Source of the DNA: Arachnopeziza araneosa
Taxonomy: Eukaryota > Ascomycota > Leotiomycetes > Helotiales > Arachnopezizaceae
NCBI GenBank assembly: GCA_003988855.1
Contig: QYAI01000054.1
Coordinates: 62,001 to 126,000, forward strand
DNA length: 64,000 nucleotides
Direction: 5' to 3'
Shown here: positions 23,644-35,859 of the stretch, piece after piece
Layout: each line of letters starts with the position of its first letter
How positions within the stretch are numbered: the stretch's first letter is position 1
Position numbers and translations under genes: made by a program
Notes under the pieces: generated by a model
Database searches by the model: none
What the model was told of the DNA's origin: nothing
What the model saw: the letters and a program-made list of their open reading frames with translations, nothing else

Positions 23644-24319
23644 GGTGATATTGTATTTGAACGGATTAAGTGGATAACCGGGGTTTAATTTTTAGTCTGG
23701 AGATGAATTCGGATGATGATACTTGGATTTATGATGAGGATTCATGTTATATATGAAAATTTAGGAAGGAGATTAGCGCGCGGCTGCCTTCGCCAAGATG
23801 AATATGTCCCCCTTTCACGTGCCGTCTTAAGCGAGACTTTTCTTGTTCTTGAGAAGAAAAGATATTGATCATCATGGCATTCTTCTTCAAAACTTTCAAT
23901 GGTCTATATTGCGGAAGATTGAAGCTGGGCAAAACGTCAGCAACTTACATGATCATGGAGAAGTGCTTTGGAAATCATGGCGAAACCTAAGCAGCACGTG
24001 AGAAGTTTAGCTCTGGTCAACCATAACTGAGTAGAAGGCCAGGCTACCCAGCAATTTCCACGATGGCAAGCCTTTTCCAGTAATGAATCCATTCCAAATG
24101 TTTAACATCCAGGATACTTCCTAGCAGGGGCGGGACAGACTTCTGCCGAGTCTGAAGGAGAAAAGCCTTAGAATAAGACTAATATCAGGTATAGAAACAG
24201 CTTCAAAGCCCATGTATTCTTTTGTACAATCATACACCATCAGAATCCCGTTCTCCCCTCCATAGTTCCAGCATTTATACCTGCATTCCAACCCACTCCC
24301 CAAAACCAGCCGAGCTATC
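23644..24319. other. Intergenic region
   Basis: Upstream region of the F-box-family-like pseudogene and 3' flank of mic10. No gene recognised. Confidence 0.6.
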
Positions 24320-24672
24320 TCAAGGTCTCTGAATTCTAACACCCTCCTTCCCTGACTTCAAGAAGCTTCCATTACACTCCTCATATGCTCTTCCAGCTCC
24401 GAATCCCAAACCCACGAATGCGGGCCATGCCCTCCGCTTGAAAAGGAGGACCGAGAAGACAACACCGAATGAGAGACCAAGTGATGAGCGGATCAGGAGA
24501 GAGGAGAGACAGCGATCCCACTAGCGCAAACGACTCAATTAGCATATTACTCTTAACTCGATAGCGATAAGCCTAAATGATTGAAGCGCCCTACCTTTTC
24601 ATTCAACAGAGCCTCGGAAACCGGCTTGGAAGGGCGCGAGACCGCAGGAGGAGCGACTGTCGAATCAGACAT
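24320..24672 (-). CDS. mic10: MICOS complex subunit Mic10
   Basis: Two small exons, 24595-24672 and 24320-24520, give 92 aa. The protein reads SEALLNEKWDRCLSSLL, then a first membrane hairpin arm (LGLSFGVVFSVLLF), a positively charged loop (KRRAW) and a second arm with the diagnostic alternating-glycine motif GLGFGAGRAYEEC. This is the Mic10 family: it sits in the inner mitochondrial membrane at crista junctions, where its glycine-rich helices drive oligomerisation and membrane curvature. Length matches the usual ~90 residues. The intron of 74 nt has donor GTAGGG, a branch-like GCTAAT and acceptor CTAG; the junction joins LLNEK to WDRC. It is divergent from urb2, with 237 bp between start codons. 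Confidence 0.93.
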
Positions 24673-24909
24673 CGTGATATCGACCTGTAACCCTATCTTA
24701 GCATTTTCCTAGAGCTTGCGAATGTAATTGGCCTACTGTGACGTGTTGTGAACGTAAGAATTGGGATGTTTTGATTTGGAGAGCTTTTCTGTCGTCGCTG
24801 AAGCTGGCACTTCCCGAACGATTTTCGGTTGGGCGGTGAACGACTAGACGGCAGAAAATGTTATTTTCCCGTTGGTGGGATTCTTTGGTTGCGAGATTGA
24901 CCTCGAAGA
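24673..24909. promoter_or_regulatory. Shared mic10/urb2 bidirectional promoter
   Basis: The start codons of two divergent housekeeping genes are only 237 bp apart, so this segment must hold both 5' leaders and the core promoter elements. No TATA box or specific factor site was identified. Confidence 0.6.
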
Positions 24910-27900
24910 ATGGCGTCTTGGAGAATGGTAGGTTTACAATTGGTATCTTTTTTATTGCTTGAGCTGACTAGTTTTGACGTAGGCTTCTAGATCTCGAGCT
25001 GTTCAGGCACAGCTTGGAGAGTTAGAAAAGCTTTCCGCTCCATTCGAGGACCAGCTCGCAGAAGCCGCGAAGTTTATCGGAGTACATTTTGAAGAAGATG
25101 GAAGGTTATCAGATGATGTCTCGGAAGTAGAAATACTCTCCAAGGTTGTGCCGTACAGAAGAGAAGAGTGGCTTATGATATGGCTGCTGAAAAAGATGAA
25201 AGCAGAGGAAGTTGCTAGGTAGGCATGAACAGAAGAACACAAGTTGCGGACTGACGAGATATTAAGGAGTAACCCTTCCTCGTGGTGGCTACTCTCTCAC
25301 ATTTTGAAAGTTCTACCTGTGCGAACCGCAGCCCGAATATTAATTGGCAGAGATGTCGTTGTGGAAGAAAAGCCTGCGAAAGACGGGAAGAATTCAGTCA
25401 TGCTACAGACCTTGGAAGATGCGCGAAAAGCCGCCTCACTTATGAATGAACCAACTTCTCTGGCCAAAAAGGATAAATCTGCGAAGGGGTCAAAGAAACG
25501 GAAGCACACAGGAGAACTGGTCAATAACACGGAGCAGAATCACAGCTTACCAAATCTACTCGCGGCCGTATCCGCGTTTTTGGATGTTGTAGTCAAGACT
25601 GGGAGTGTTGTATCTAGTCCTTCTGGCAAAGATGTTGGAGCTGCATTTTCAGCGGCATATATGAACTCGGTTATTACGACTACGTCTGAAAAAGCTGCGA
25701 TCATATTCGGGTCATGGTTGTCTCTGTGCAATCTTACTTTACCTCTGATACCAGCGCTTAGCAAGAGCGAGGTTCAAAACTGGCTCTCGCCTTTCGTCGA
25801 TATGTGGGACAGTCGAGTCACAGATGAGACTTCTCTAATGAGCTTCTCGGTACATTGCACAAGGCCATTGTTATCACTCTTAAAGGCTACGAGACAAGGT
25901 CATCCCTTGGAGGCCGATTGGTTACCCCAGTTGGACCGCTTAGTGGCAAAGAATATCATGATACCTGCAAAAGCCGTGAAAATGGACGAATCAGAGTCCA
26001 ATCTTCTAAGTAATCTGGTCAAAGATGTAGTCTTCGAAGATCCAATCAATGCTTCACCTATATTTGAAATTGCTATTCGGTCAATTCAACCTCATGGTTC
26101 TAAGCGCCGGCCTACTCAGGATAATGCTTGGCTCCAAAACGTATTTGACACCCTCAGGAATTCAATGTCCCCAGAGACATTTATGCAGAATAGACTTTCA
26201 ATAAGAGCTATGCTAGAACTTGCTATTCAGCATAGGGTAAGCCTCGATTTAGAAGGTCTTCTTGAAATTACGGCCCAGTTTGGACTTTCAGATGACCGAG
26301 AAGACTGGGAACTTCTAGCGACTATGATCAAACTTGACGCAAATGTATTTCTAATAGCTAATGAGGAAGTTGAACCCCTCAAGATACTGCTTGAAAGGAT
26401 TACTAAAGCGGGTCTTGATGATTTGTGGTCAAATGTGTCAGATCAAGTGGTTTCCCAGGTCCTCGTGCCGCTCATGGACGAGTTTGCTAAAGCGAGAGAC
26501 TTATCAGGGTTTATCCGCCACTGGTATGCGCAGCTCGTTCAATTTGAGAGCTCTCGCCAAGAGGCAAGACTTTTCTCACTCGAGCATTTCAGCGCCTGGG
26601 AACATGATTTGGTGCAAGTAGAGTTGAAGAAATTATTTGAGCCCTCACTAACAATACAACAAATCAATGAGGCACTGGACTGGCTTTCTTCAGAAGTATA
26701 TGAAAGCCCCGATTCTGTATGCGTTATATTAGAAGCTATTGCGGGAGCTATTTCTAGCCCAGAAGTTGTCGACCAAGTCTCATTGAGGTTGTATCATATC
26801 ATGTTTGATGACAATTTATCTGAGAAGTTGGATAGCAGATATTCTTGGCGAGTTTGGAGAATTCTTTCACAAACATTGGATTGGGCATTACCCTCTGATA
26901 TTGACGAACTTGCGAGGCTTTGGCAGCAAAAATCCAAACCATTTGAATTTTTGTTAGGAAGAGTCTCTTCTGATAGCCTTCTGGAGATCTATGGTGGGAA
27001 CAAGAGTGCACTTGACAATCTCGAAAGATTGAGATGTGCTGGGGCTGCGCTAAGCGCTGCAGAGAAAGGAAGTCGGATAGAGGCTCTGATCGGCCAAGTG
27101 ATCTTGAAATATATGAAAAGTTTAAACCGAGATCTTACTCAGTTTCTTCACGATCTCTCTGCAGACTCTGATCTGGGAGAAGAGATTTGCGGCTCGAAAC
27201 CCAACACACTTTATAGAGGTATTGGGTGGATGATGTGGTCTTTTGTTCAATGCGTGTTTGTCGAATACCCGAAGATGCTGAGGTGAGCTATTGTTACTAC
27301 GAGATTTGTTATTGGACTAATTTAGTAGTGTTTGTCTGGCTATGGAAAGTGATTTGTTGAAACAAATTATCTGGACTGTTCTTCAAATAGCTTGTGCAGG
27401 GTTCCAAGCATCTCTTGATAAGACACCTAACTGGCTGAAATCAAATCGTGATGCATTCTCTACTCTATGGACTTCATCACTGCAGTGCGTTGAGTTGCTG
27501 GATGACAAGAAAGTTAATGGTAAGTTTTCAAGATTGAAATAAACATGGCTAATTTGTGACTAGAAATGATGATTGATGCATTGTTATCCAGTTGCACAAA
27601 TTACAGCAACCCACTTCTTAAGTCACGAGACAATAATTTATTTGTATTTCGGGTTCTGAACCAGGTTCCTTTGGAGACCCTTGGCAAACCTGAGAGAGAA
27701 CAAATAATGAGCGGTTTTTTGGCTTCGAACAATTTAGAAGAACCTATTGGTCAAGGGCCGCCCAAAGCGCTGGATCCAGCTGTTCTTGCATTGAAGAGGA
27801 GGGTCATGGAAAGTTATCCTAATTTGTACAAAGTAAGCTGTTCTGCTACCCCCTTAAATATCGCTAATCTTTCCTAGGGATTAGAATTCAGTACTCTGCT

Positions 27901-29655
27901 CGAAGTAGCGGATTCATTTGAGATTGAAAACATATCTGCACTTGATGTAAATTTGGCTATAGTCAAGGACCTGGTTCGATTATCTTTGGCGTAAGTCTGA
28001 TCATCCTGGAGATTTCCTGTTCTGACAGATACAGCCATGCCCTTACAAATCTTGATCAAAGTCGTCGACGAGCTTATGTGATAGATGCTTTCGAAATAAC
28101 CCAACAAAGGACCCGAACAGCAAGTGAGAAGGAAAAACAGCAATTGACCTACGGGCAAATAGTTGTTTTTGAAGCTGCACTCCATGAGTTTCAGAAGAAA
28201 GCACTTGCTCTGGTTGAGCTAACAATCATTACAAAAAATGGCCTTGAAGCAGCAATTGCCGCATTCATAGAGCTCATCGTAGTTCAGGCCAAGGACTTAT
28301 TGCACGCGATGAGGAAAGCTAAGAGTAGTACAACCCTGCAAGACTTGTATATACAGGTTATCATAGATGCTCTAGTCGCGCTTGGAGCTGCCTCTTCTGA
28401 TCTGGTTCATCTTACAAAGGATGCCCAAAAACTTTTATCTTCAAAGAACGAGATAGGGGAACAAGTGAAAAAGCGCCTTAGAACATTTTTGGCCATTTAT
28501 GGAAGGTTAGGCTTGATCGAGGACAATACAGAAGACAAAATTACAACAATTTATGACAGAGAATCGATCAAGGAACTCACTATAGCAGAAGCAGCCGGGA
28601 AAGACAGAAAAGGGAAACTAGAACTACTTCAAACTCTTCTCGGAGTGAAGGAAACTTTGCACAAACCTGATAAACTCCTTGCTGTAAAGCATGTTATTAC
28701 ATTGATTGAAGGTTCGTCTTGGTATGAAAATGACATCCCATAGTTAACACTAAACAGATATCGCAAAAATCTCAAGAGCAGATAGAGACAACAGCGTAGA
28801 AGACACTGAAGAAACTGCGCAGAGCTCTAATTTCGACTTGGACAAGGCGTACATCGTACTCTGTCAGCAGCTCCAGACAAGCACTGAAATTCTCCAATTC
28901 TGCATCATCAGCGAAACTCTAGAAATAATGCTAAAAACTAAGGCAAGTCCCTTATAACCAATATAGAACCCAGCCTAACAACTCATCAGCCTCGCTCCAT
29001 TTCCCAATATGCCATCGACCTCACTCTTGGAAATATATCAATCTTATGTTCCCCGACTGCACCCGCTCTTCCTGCCACCAGAAGCGGCACAGTCTATTTA
29101 CACCTTTGCGCGCTCATTCGTACCATCCTCTCATATCACCGCCTCAAACTTAAAGGACACTTCTCACTTCTCCAACTCTCCATGCAAGGTCTCCTCCGGT
29201 GCCTCTTCCATCCTCTTCCCCACAGCAATATCAACAATAAATCCACACCTGCCGCATTTGGTTCCTCACCCACCTGGCTTTCATCTCCCACGCACCAACT
29301 TACAGCCAAGCACGCAGAAGCTTACGACCGCCTATTAACACTAATTTGCGATCCCAGCGCCTCATCCGTTCGAGGCGCAAGGCATAATAACTTGACTTCA
29401 GCAATTGAGAAGTGGAAGAGAATGTCACTATTATTCATGCGTTTCGTATTGATAGATTATATCAAGTGGCAGCTAGAAATGCGCATGTTGCCTGATATTA
29501 GAGAGAAACTGATTCCAGGGCTTTACGCTATTTTTGATACCACAACTTTGGAAACGAGGAGGTTGATTAGCTCAGAATTGACTACGAGTGAGAGAGCTGT
29601 TTTTGCTACACTGTACAAGGATTACCAGAAGTTTGGGAAATGGAAGGGCTCTTGA
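24910..29655 (+). CDS. urb2: Ribosome biogenesis protein Urb2/Npa2-like
   Basis: Nine exons: 24910-24927, 24983-25218, 25267-27282, 27329-27519, 27564-27832, 27878-27990, 28029-28711, 28758-28942 and 28990-29655, giving 1,458 aa. It is a long helical-repeat protein. The C-terminal domain is the recognisable part: DLTLGNIS, HFSLLQLSMQGLLRCLF, KWKRMSLLFMRFVLIDY, REKLIPGLYAIFD, ATLYKDYQKFGKW. This matches the Urb2/Npa2 family, a nucleolar factor of early 60S pre-ribosomes needed for 27S pre-rRNA processing. Exon 1 encodes only six residues (MASWRM). The last intron (28943-28989) uses a GC donor within the consensus AAG|GCAAGT; no GT donor nearby keeps the frame. A short Lys-rich patch near residue ~165 (KKDKSAKGSKKRK) is a likely nuclear localisation signal. 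Confidence 0.88.
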
Positions 29656-29940
29656 TAATTTCAAAATGTAGTATCAACAATTGTAATCTTCTGGGTTGAT
29701 AATCATTGCACGGAGTAGAACCAAATAAAATCACTAAGGGATCAATTTGAAAAGAAGACTGCACTTCTTTCATGGTTCGGTTTTGATTTAGAAATTTCTA
29801 CGTCTATGCTAGGAAATCCGAATACAACTGCTAACCGGATTTCTTGTATCTAAAGTTGGAATGAAGACGATAAATCATAGTCGCAAGATAATCGAGGATA
29901 TCCAAATCAAAACCAGGCCATAGTAAATTCAGAGCCATAT

Positions 29941-31847
29941 CTACATATTAGTCCCAATAAGCCAAGCAATCAAATCCGAATCCTTTGGCAGCTCAGGATA
30001 ATCCATAGGAATAACCCCATATCTCGTCTTGATATCCCAAGCAAACTCCTTCCTAACCGTGACATTCATCCCCGTCACAAACTTCCCAATGATGTTACTG
30101 TGCGCCCCAACAGCGATCCAATGAGATTCGGCCACCTCACCCTTCTGCACGGGATCACCGACCGCACTGGTGAAGTTGATGAACCATTCGTCTGGAGCAC
30201 CAGCCGCTGCTTTCGCCAACATGGCAGAGACGTAAGAGAGTTTGCTGGTGATAAGATCGGCAAGTGGGATGATTTGACTGTATTCCCAATGGTCTTGAAG
30301 AGTGATGGATACGCCTGTGGGTGTTTGGAGCGTGAAATCTGGATTGTTGTTGAGCCAGCCGCTGAGATCGATGCCGATGGGTTCGGGCTCAGATGGATCA
30401 GCGTGGTACCGACGAAGAAGGACGGCTTTCCCGCGAGCGGAGCCGAGGGTCTGGGTGGTTGAGGCACTGATCCAACGGGGAGCGCCGTCTTCGTAAGGGG
30501 CTCGAGAATCGATGTGGGCTTTGACAGCGTCGTAAAATACGGAGGGAGGTTGTTTCCCTGAGACATCGTCGTTGTTGATCGAGATGAGGCAGGTCTCGGT
30601 TGGTTGTCCGCCGGCTTTCTCAAAAAATGTAAATACCTAAGAGCTGTTAGATTGGAAACATAGTATCAACAGACGTCCTTTACCTCGTCCATGACATGGT
30701 CAAATTTGAGGTACATGGGCATGTTGATCGGGATCCCGCCGTGGTACATATAGAGCTGTCCATCATCGTGAACTCGGCATCGCAGATCCAAAAACCGGAG
30801 GCCAGCTTCCATTTGCTTCGCAATCGACAAGTACTGAGTGCGAACAAAAGGTATGTTTGACTCGGCACAACTATCGTGAGTTCCAGGAATTGTGATGTCA
30901 GAAAGTAGAGTCTCATCAGGAATCTCACTCATCCAGGTGGTCAACGAGTAATCTAACAGCGATCTCGAGTACCATTTCAAGTCCTTCTCGTCATCATTGG
31001 CATTGAAGACACAATTTATCCTACCGTTCAAGACAGCAAGTTGAGGAGGGTCAGAAGAAGCCTGCCCAGCCACAGGTTCTTGTGGTTGCCATTTGCCGTC
31101 CTTGAACTCGCTGATGTATATCACATGAGAAGTATCATTGGGGCCATTCTCCTGAAATGCCAAGAATGCGCTGTCACCATATGAAGTTGCAGACACACCA
31201 TATGCGGCTTTTCCTTCGCTGACATCGTCACAAGAATTCCATACATCTTCGATTGAATCGTAAGCAAATCCAAGAATCTCTCGGCTTTCATCGTTGGAGC
31301 CACAAATGACATGTAATGTTCCGTTCAAGACAAACAAGGCAGGTATTCCTTGAACTTGACTGATACCACTGACTTCTTGAGGTGGTTTCCAGGTTGCCGT
31401 TTCATCTTGTGGATTGAGAACCCAGGCCGAATAGTACAGACTGGAGTTCTCTATAAAGACCAAGAAGAGTTTATTATGAAAAGCAACAAACGCTGGAGTT
31501 CCAGTAGACTGGAAGCCTGCCGCCGAATCAAGCGCAGCAAGCGTATTCCATGCTTGTTCCGCATCATCATAAACATAATGTATCATATCCCCAGATTCTT
31601 GGACAATGACAGTGTGCAGCATTCCCGTGAGTTCTGCCATGACTGGAGTACCTTTGTCGGGGAATGGCACTCGAGCTTGAAATGCATTATTGTCGCCAAC
31701 AGCGTAGTAGAGACTACCAGACTGATCGCTCCAGAGGCACCAGAGCTCTCCTCGATGAGTAGCTAGAGCAGGAACCGAGGCTGTCTGCCCATTTGGTTGG
31801 TCTTGAACGAAGCCATCGGCGTTCTGACCACGTGCTATCCAAGACAT
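29941..31847 (-). CDS. PI-PLC-like phosphodiesterase with N-terminal propeller-like domain
   Basis: Exon 1 is 30684-31847 and exon 2 is 29941-30636 (47-nt intron, phase 0), giving 619 aa. The first ~290 residues hold about six divergent repeats of ~45 residues, each roughly PALxxxxGxLxxVFxx...LYY...W (GTPVMAEL, GTPAFVAFHNKL, GIPALFVLNGTL, PPQLAVLNGRI), suggesting a lectin-like beta-propeller. The C-terminal half is a bacterial-type PI-PLC X domain: DITIPGTHDSC with His324, KQMEAGLRFLDLRC, and YMYHGG with His369, the two histidines expected for acid-base catalysis. Such enzymes cleave phosphatidylinositol or GPI head groups. No signal peptide is visible. The ATG at 31847 is the first in frame; the open frame extends further upstream without one. 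Confidence 0.8.
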
Positions 31848-32813
31848 TGAATCGAAGATTTTAATCAATTGAGTCACAATGGTTTGGCTAAGTGATTCTA
31901 AGCACAAATCACTCAATGATTTTTCTAGAAAGCCAGTCAGTATTAGGTGCTCGTCTCACGTGAGTAATCTGTGCTGAAGGTGACGATATATTGTAAAAGT
32001 AAATCCTGATGCATTAAACGAGCTCAAGGTGTCACTCACCTATGCGAAGCGATATGCAAAATTAGATCCAATAGTGTAAGTGTAAATAGATGTAGAAAGG
32101 GGAATGAGAGGAGGAGTGCCAAGCTTTTGTACCGACTCGTCATCTGAAACTCCGAAGCGCTTGTGGCGCTTGAGCTACCCTTGGTGAGCTGAACGAAACC
32201 TTGGAAGATTCTCTGACCCAATGACCAGTTTTCGTATCTCTTCAACACTGGAAGGTTGATCGGATACGCATAATTTGATTTAGGCTAGATTGATTCGGTA
32301 CTCACGTTCTTGATAAAATAAGTAAAGAGAACCAAATCAGAGTATCACCATCTGAAATCCTTTCCTATCCTATCCTATCCTATCCTACCTACTGACCATC
32401 TCTACCCCTATCTGATACTCTATAAACACAACACTACAGCCATCAACCTCTCCCACCTCCTTCGATTTCGAAAAATAAACAATCCGATCCCATGCAAGCA
32501 AAGCTAATAGAGGGTATACACACACAAACCGCAAACTCATTTGCGCCTGCCTGCCCTGCTTCATTCAGTTTGTTCATTTCAGTTCATTCATATATCACAA
32601 TCCTGTTGCTGTTATCCAGTCTCTGAAACACCCCGCCTAAACTCCAAAGGAAAAAAGCCCGAAATCTAGAGAAAACTATAAAGCAGAGAATCGAAAGTGC
32701 TTTGCAAATTTGTAATGAGGAACGCCGTGAATGCATTTCGTTGGTAATTTATTGGAACCTGTCCTGTTATGAGCATCTATTCGTTGCCCCGGAAAGGATT
32801 GCATTCAAGCATT
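31848..32813. other. Intergenic region with pentanucleotide repeat
   Basis: Lies upstream of the PI-PLC-like gene and downstream of atg1. It contains the TATCC microsatellite at 32363-32388. No gene recognised. Confidence 0.6.
32363..32388. repeat. TATCC pentanucleotide microsatellite
   Basis: About five tandem copies of TATCC/TCCTA in the 3' flank of atg1. Confidence 0.9.
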
Positions 32814-35800
32814 TTATTTAGGAGGAGTTGACAATGTTGGTGTAGTGCCACCGCTGTTATGTGTGATGCTGCTCGGTCTTGGTGAGCTTGGGGGAAGCGT
32901 TTGATGTTTAGCAATCAAAGCCATTTTCTTTCGGAGGGTTGACAGGCGTGTACGAATCATGGATACCACTATAAGCTGTTAACGAAAGTAGATAGTGAGG
33001 GGAATGAATATCTACCTTTTAGTACAGCCTGCCTGTCAGCGAGATTGATTCCGTTAACAATGCCTTCATTGCTCTTGTCCACCTTCTCTTCCCTAAGACT
33101 ACTAGACCGTCTTCTACTGGTTGGCATTTCATCATCATTTTCCAACACAGCCTCCAGCATTCGAATAGCGGTGATATAGCTAATCTCGCATCCGGGCAGA
33201 TCTTCGTTGGCAATCTCATTAATGGCGGCACTGCGACTCATCTCTAGAGCTCGATCATACATCAACTTCTCAGCTGTGATCCCGGAACTCAATACTACAC
33301 CCTCTGTAGACGAGGCCCCAGCAATTCTCGATGAGCTGGTGTGATTATTTGGATGGCCTGGATGGTCTTCGGGTAATTGCTTCTGTGCTTCAAGTAGCTT
33401 TAATCGTACGAATTCGGCTTTCTCTAGGACTTCATTGAATCGACCTCGAACCCATTGAACGGCACTGTTGATACGGTTTCCGGCTGCAATTTGACTTGGT
33501 GTCTCGCTTCGAGGTATATGAGAACCACTGAGTACTTCACCACGTGATTTTCGAGCCCACCATGTTCCAGCGATATCCATAGATTTTGCAAGCAATGACA
33601 GGGCCTTGACATATAAAACCAAAGCTTCTTCCGAAAGGGCTACAATAGCTTCGGTCGTAAGGCCCTCGTCATCTTGGATTGAATCACCAGCTTTATGAGA
33701 AGATGGTCCTCCAAGTCCATGGTCCATGCTCGGTGCTAAGGGAATCAACTGCTTGTACTTGACCTCGGCGAATCCGTAGACAACATCGCTTCGAGTGGCC
33801 GATTCTTCGATCACATTGACAGCTCGTTGATCTTCGTCAATTGGGCCGCTGGGTCGGCTATCTCCTAGCAAACCAATGGTGCCGTGTGGGGTGGGGTAAG
33901 CGGGAAATGGACTGTATAGCTGTGGAGGAGAAGCACCTTTTCCAATGAGATGAGGCGACCATCCAACGCCAAACACTCGCACGCTTGCACCATGTAAAGC
34001 TTTGGCTATAGCGGAAGTAGCTGACGGGCTGCCAAAGGACCTTCCAAAAGAGCTTGGTTGAGGGACAACCTCAGGTCTTGGTTTTCCTTGAGCAATTTGA
34101 ACTGCACGTGAAGGAGATGCTGGCACCGCACCACTGGCGGAACCTGGAGCACCTTGTGTTGTTGCTCGCCTTACTATCGTTCCACCCCGAGATGGGGCCG
34201 ATTGTTTTTGGGCAGCTAGCTCGTCGGCGAAAGCATTTACCTCGACAGCCTTTTTCTCAACAAGAACATATTCTCGGGCATCTCGTACTGCTTGCTCAGC
34301 CTCTGCGATAGCTTCCTTAGTTTGCTGGTCTTCTACGTTGCGTTCGCCCCTTGGGCCTTCGTCAGTCGAGTTCCTTGAAAGTGTCGGTCTTCTATCTTTA
34401 GGTGCAGGGTGATTAAAGGTCCGAGAAGGCGGTCGACCAGCTTGAACCGTCTCGGCATTTGGAGCGGTTGCTGAAGGTGTTATTGAAGGTCTTCTCTGAT
34501 CACGAGAAAGAGGTCTTTGTTGAGTAGCTACACGAGGCGGAGTACCTGATAACTGTCGTACGGGATCTGCAACTTGAGGTTTGGGTGAAGGTGGCATAGG
34601 ACGTTCTCTCGGGGATGAGGAATATGATGTCTCACCAACATTTGCTGAGATTTTTCTATTACTTCTTGTTGACGAAGTTCTGGTCATCGGTGTCTCCATG
34701 GGCTGTGGTAGTTCCCTTGGCCGGTCATCGCCTACCAGATTGGGTATAGGATCCTTGACAACAGGATGGTTAAAGAAATCCACAAAAGGTAACCGTTCAA
34801 CAGGCGTTCTTTTTAACAGGCTCTTAATGATATCTTTCATTCCCGAGCTTAATACAGCGTCTTTGGGAAATCTGATATGATCTTCACTCTGCTCAATCTT
34901 TCGTAGCAATTCCACATGATTCGTCGCGCGGAACGGGGGTCTCCCCGTCATCATCTCAAACAGCACAGTTCCGACGGACCAAAGATCAGCTTTCGCGTCG
35001 TACTTTTCGTAACGTAAAATCTCCGGGGCCATGTAAAGCGGGGAACCGCATAACGTTTCAGCCAACGACGTTGAGGGTAACGATCTAGCAAATCCGAAAT
35101 CTGCAATCTTAAGCATAGGCAGCGATGTGAGACCAACCATAGGCACCAACGATTCTTGGCTTGCGCTCATGACTAATGGCCGATTTTTGGAGTTTGCAGC
35201 CAAGTATTGAGGAGATGGAAGGAGAAGTAAGTTTTGGGGCTTAACATCTCGATGAATAAAGTTGCGATCCCGGAGGAACTCCATGGCACTTGCGAGCTGC
35301 TTCAGAAAGTGACGAACGACAACTTCGTTCAAACCTCCGGCCGGTGGCATTGGATATTTCCGAACCATGTCTCTGAGCGCTGGATTGTCGGCCAATTTGT
35401 CCCGTTTCTTGATAAAGTATGAGAGGTCTCCAAGCTCGCAGTATTCCATCACCAAATGTATATGCGTAGTAGATTCTCGGCAGTCAATGAGGGCTACAAT
35501 ATGAGGATGGTGGAGGCCTTTGAGGATTTCGATTTCGCAATAGAGATTTTCTTTCAGTTTTTTGTTCAACTTCGAGAGATTGACAGATTTGATGGCTACA
35601 AGAGCACCGGTAGCCTGCAGATTCATGGTTAGCTTCTGGTACAAATAATGGCTAATAATGATGGCTGGAATCACTGCCACCAGATGTTGGATCTCAAGAG
35701 CTACGACATCGTGATACTACACACCTTGTGAGTGCCTCTGTAAACAGTAGCAAAGCTTCCCTTTCCAATCTCGTCCTCAATGCTAAAGGAGCCAACCACT

Positions 35801-35859
35801 TTGTCACCCGTCCTCGATCGCCTGGAAGACGACGAGGACGGTGGCGGTAGAGCCGCCAT
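32814..35859 (-). CDS. atg1: Autophagy-initiating serine/threonine kinase Atg1
   Basis: Exons 35725-35859, 33016-35614 and 32814-32968 give 962 aa. The kinase domain starts at residue ~23 with GSFSIEDEIGKGSFATVYRG (Gly-rich loop). The first intron falls between this and ATGALVAIKSV, which holds the ATP-binding Lys. It continues with FIHRDVKPQNLLLL (catalytic Asp), KIADFGFARSL and CGSPLYMAPE. Between HRD and DFG is the Atg1-type insert (SPQYLAANSKNR, MSASQESLVPMVGL). A long disordered Ser/Pro-rich middle is followed by the C-terminal helical early-autophagy targeting region (DVVYGFAEVKY, ALSLLAKSMDIAGTWW, LMYDRALEMSRSAAINE). The short last exon supplies MIRTRLSTLRKKM. Atg1 with Atg13 and Atg17 starts phagophore formation on starvation or TORC1 inhibition. 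Length fits fungal orthologues. Confidence 0.97.
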
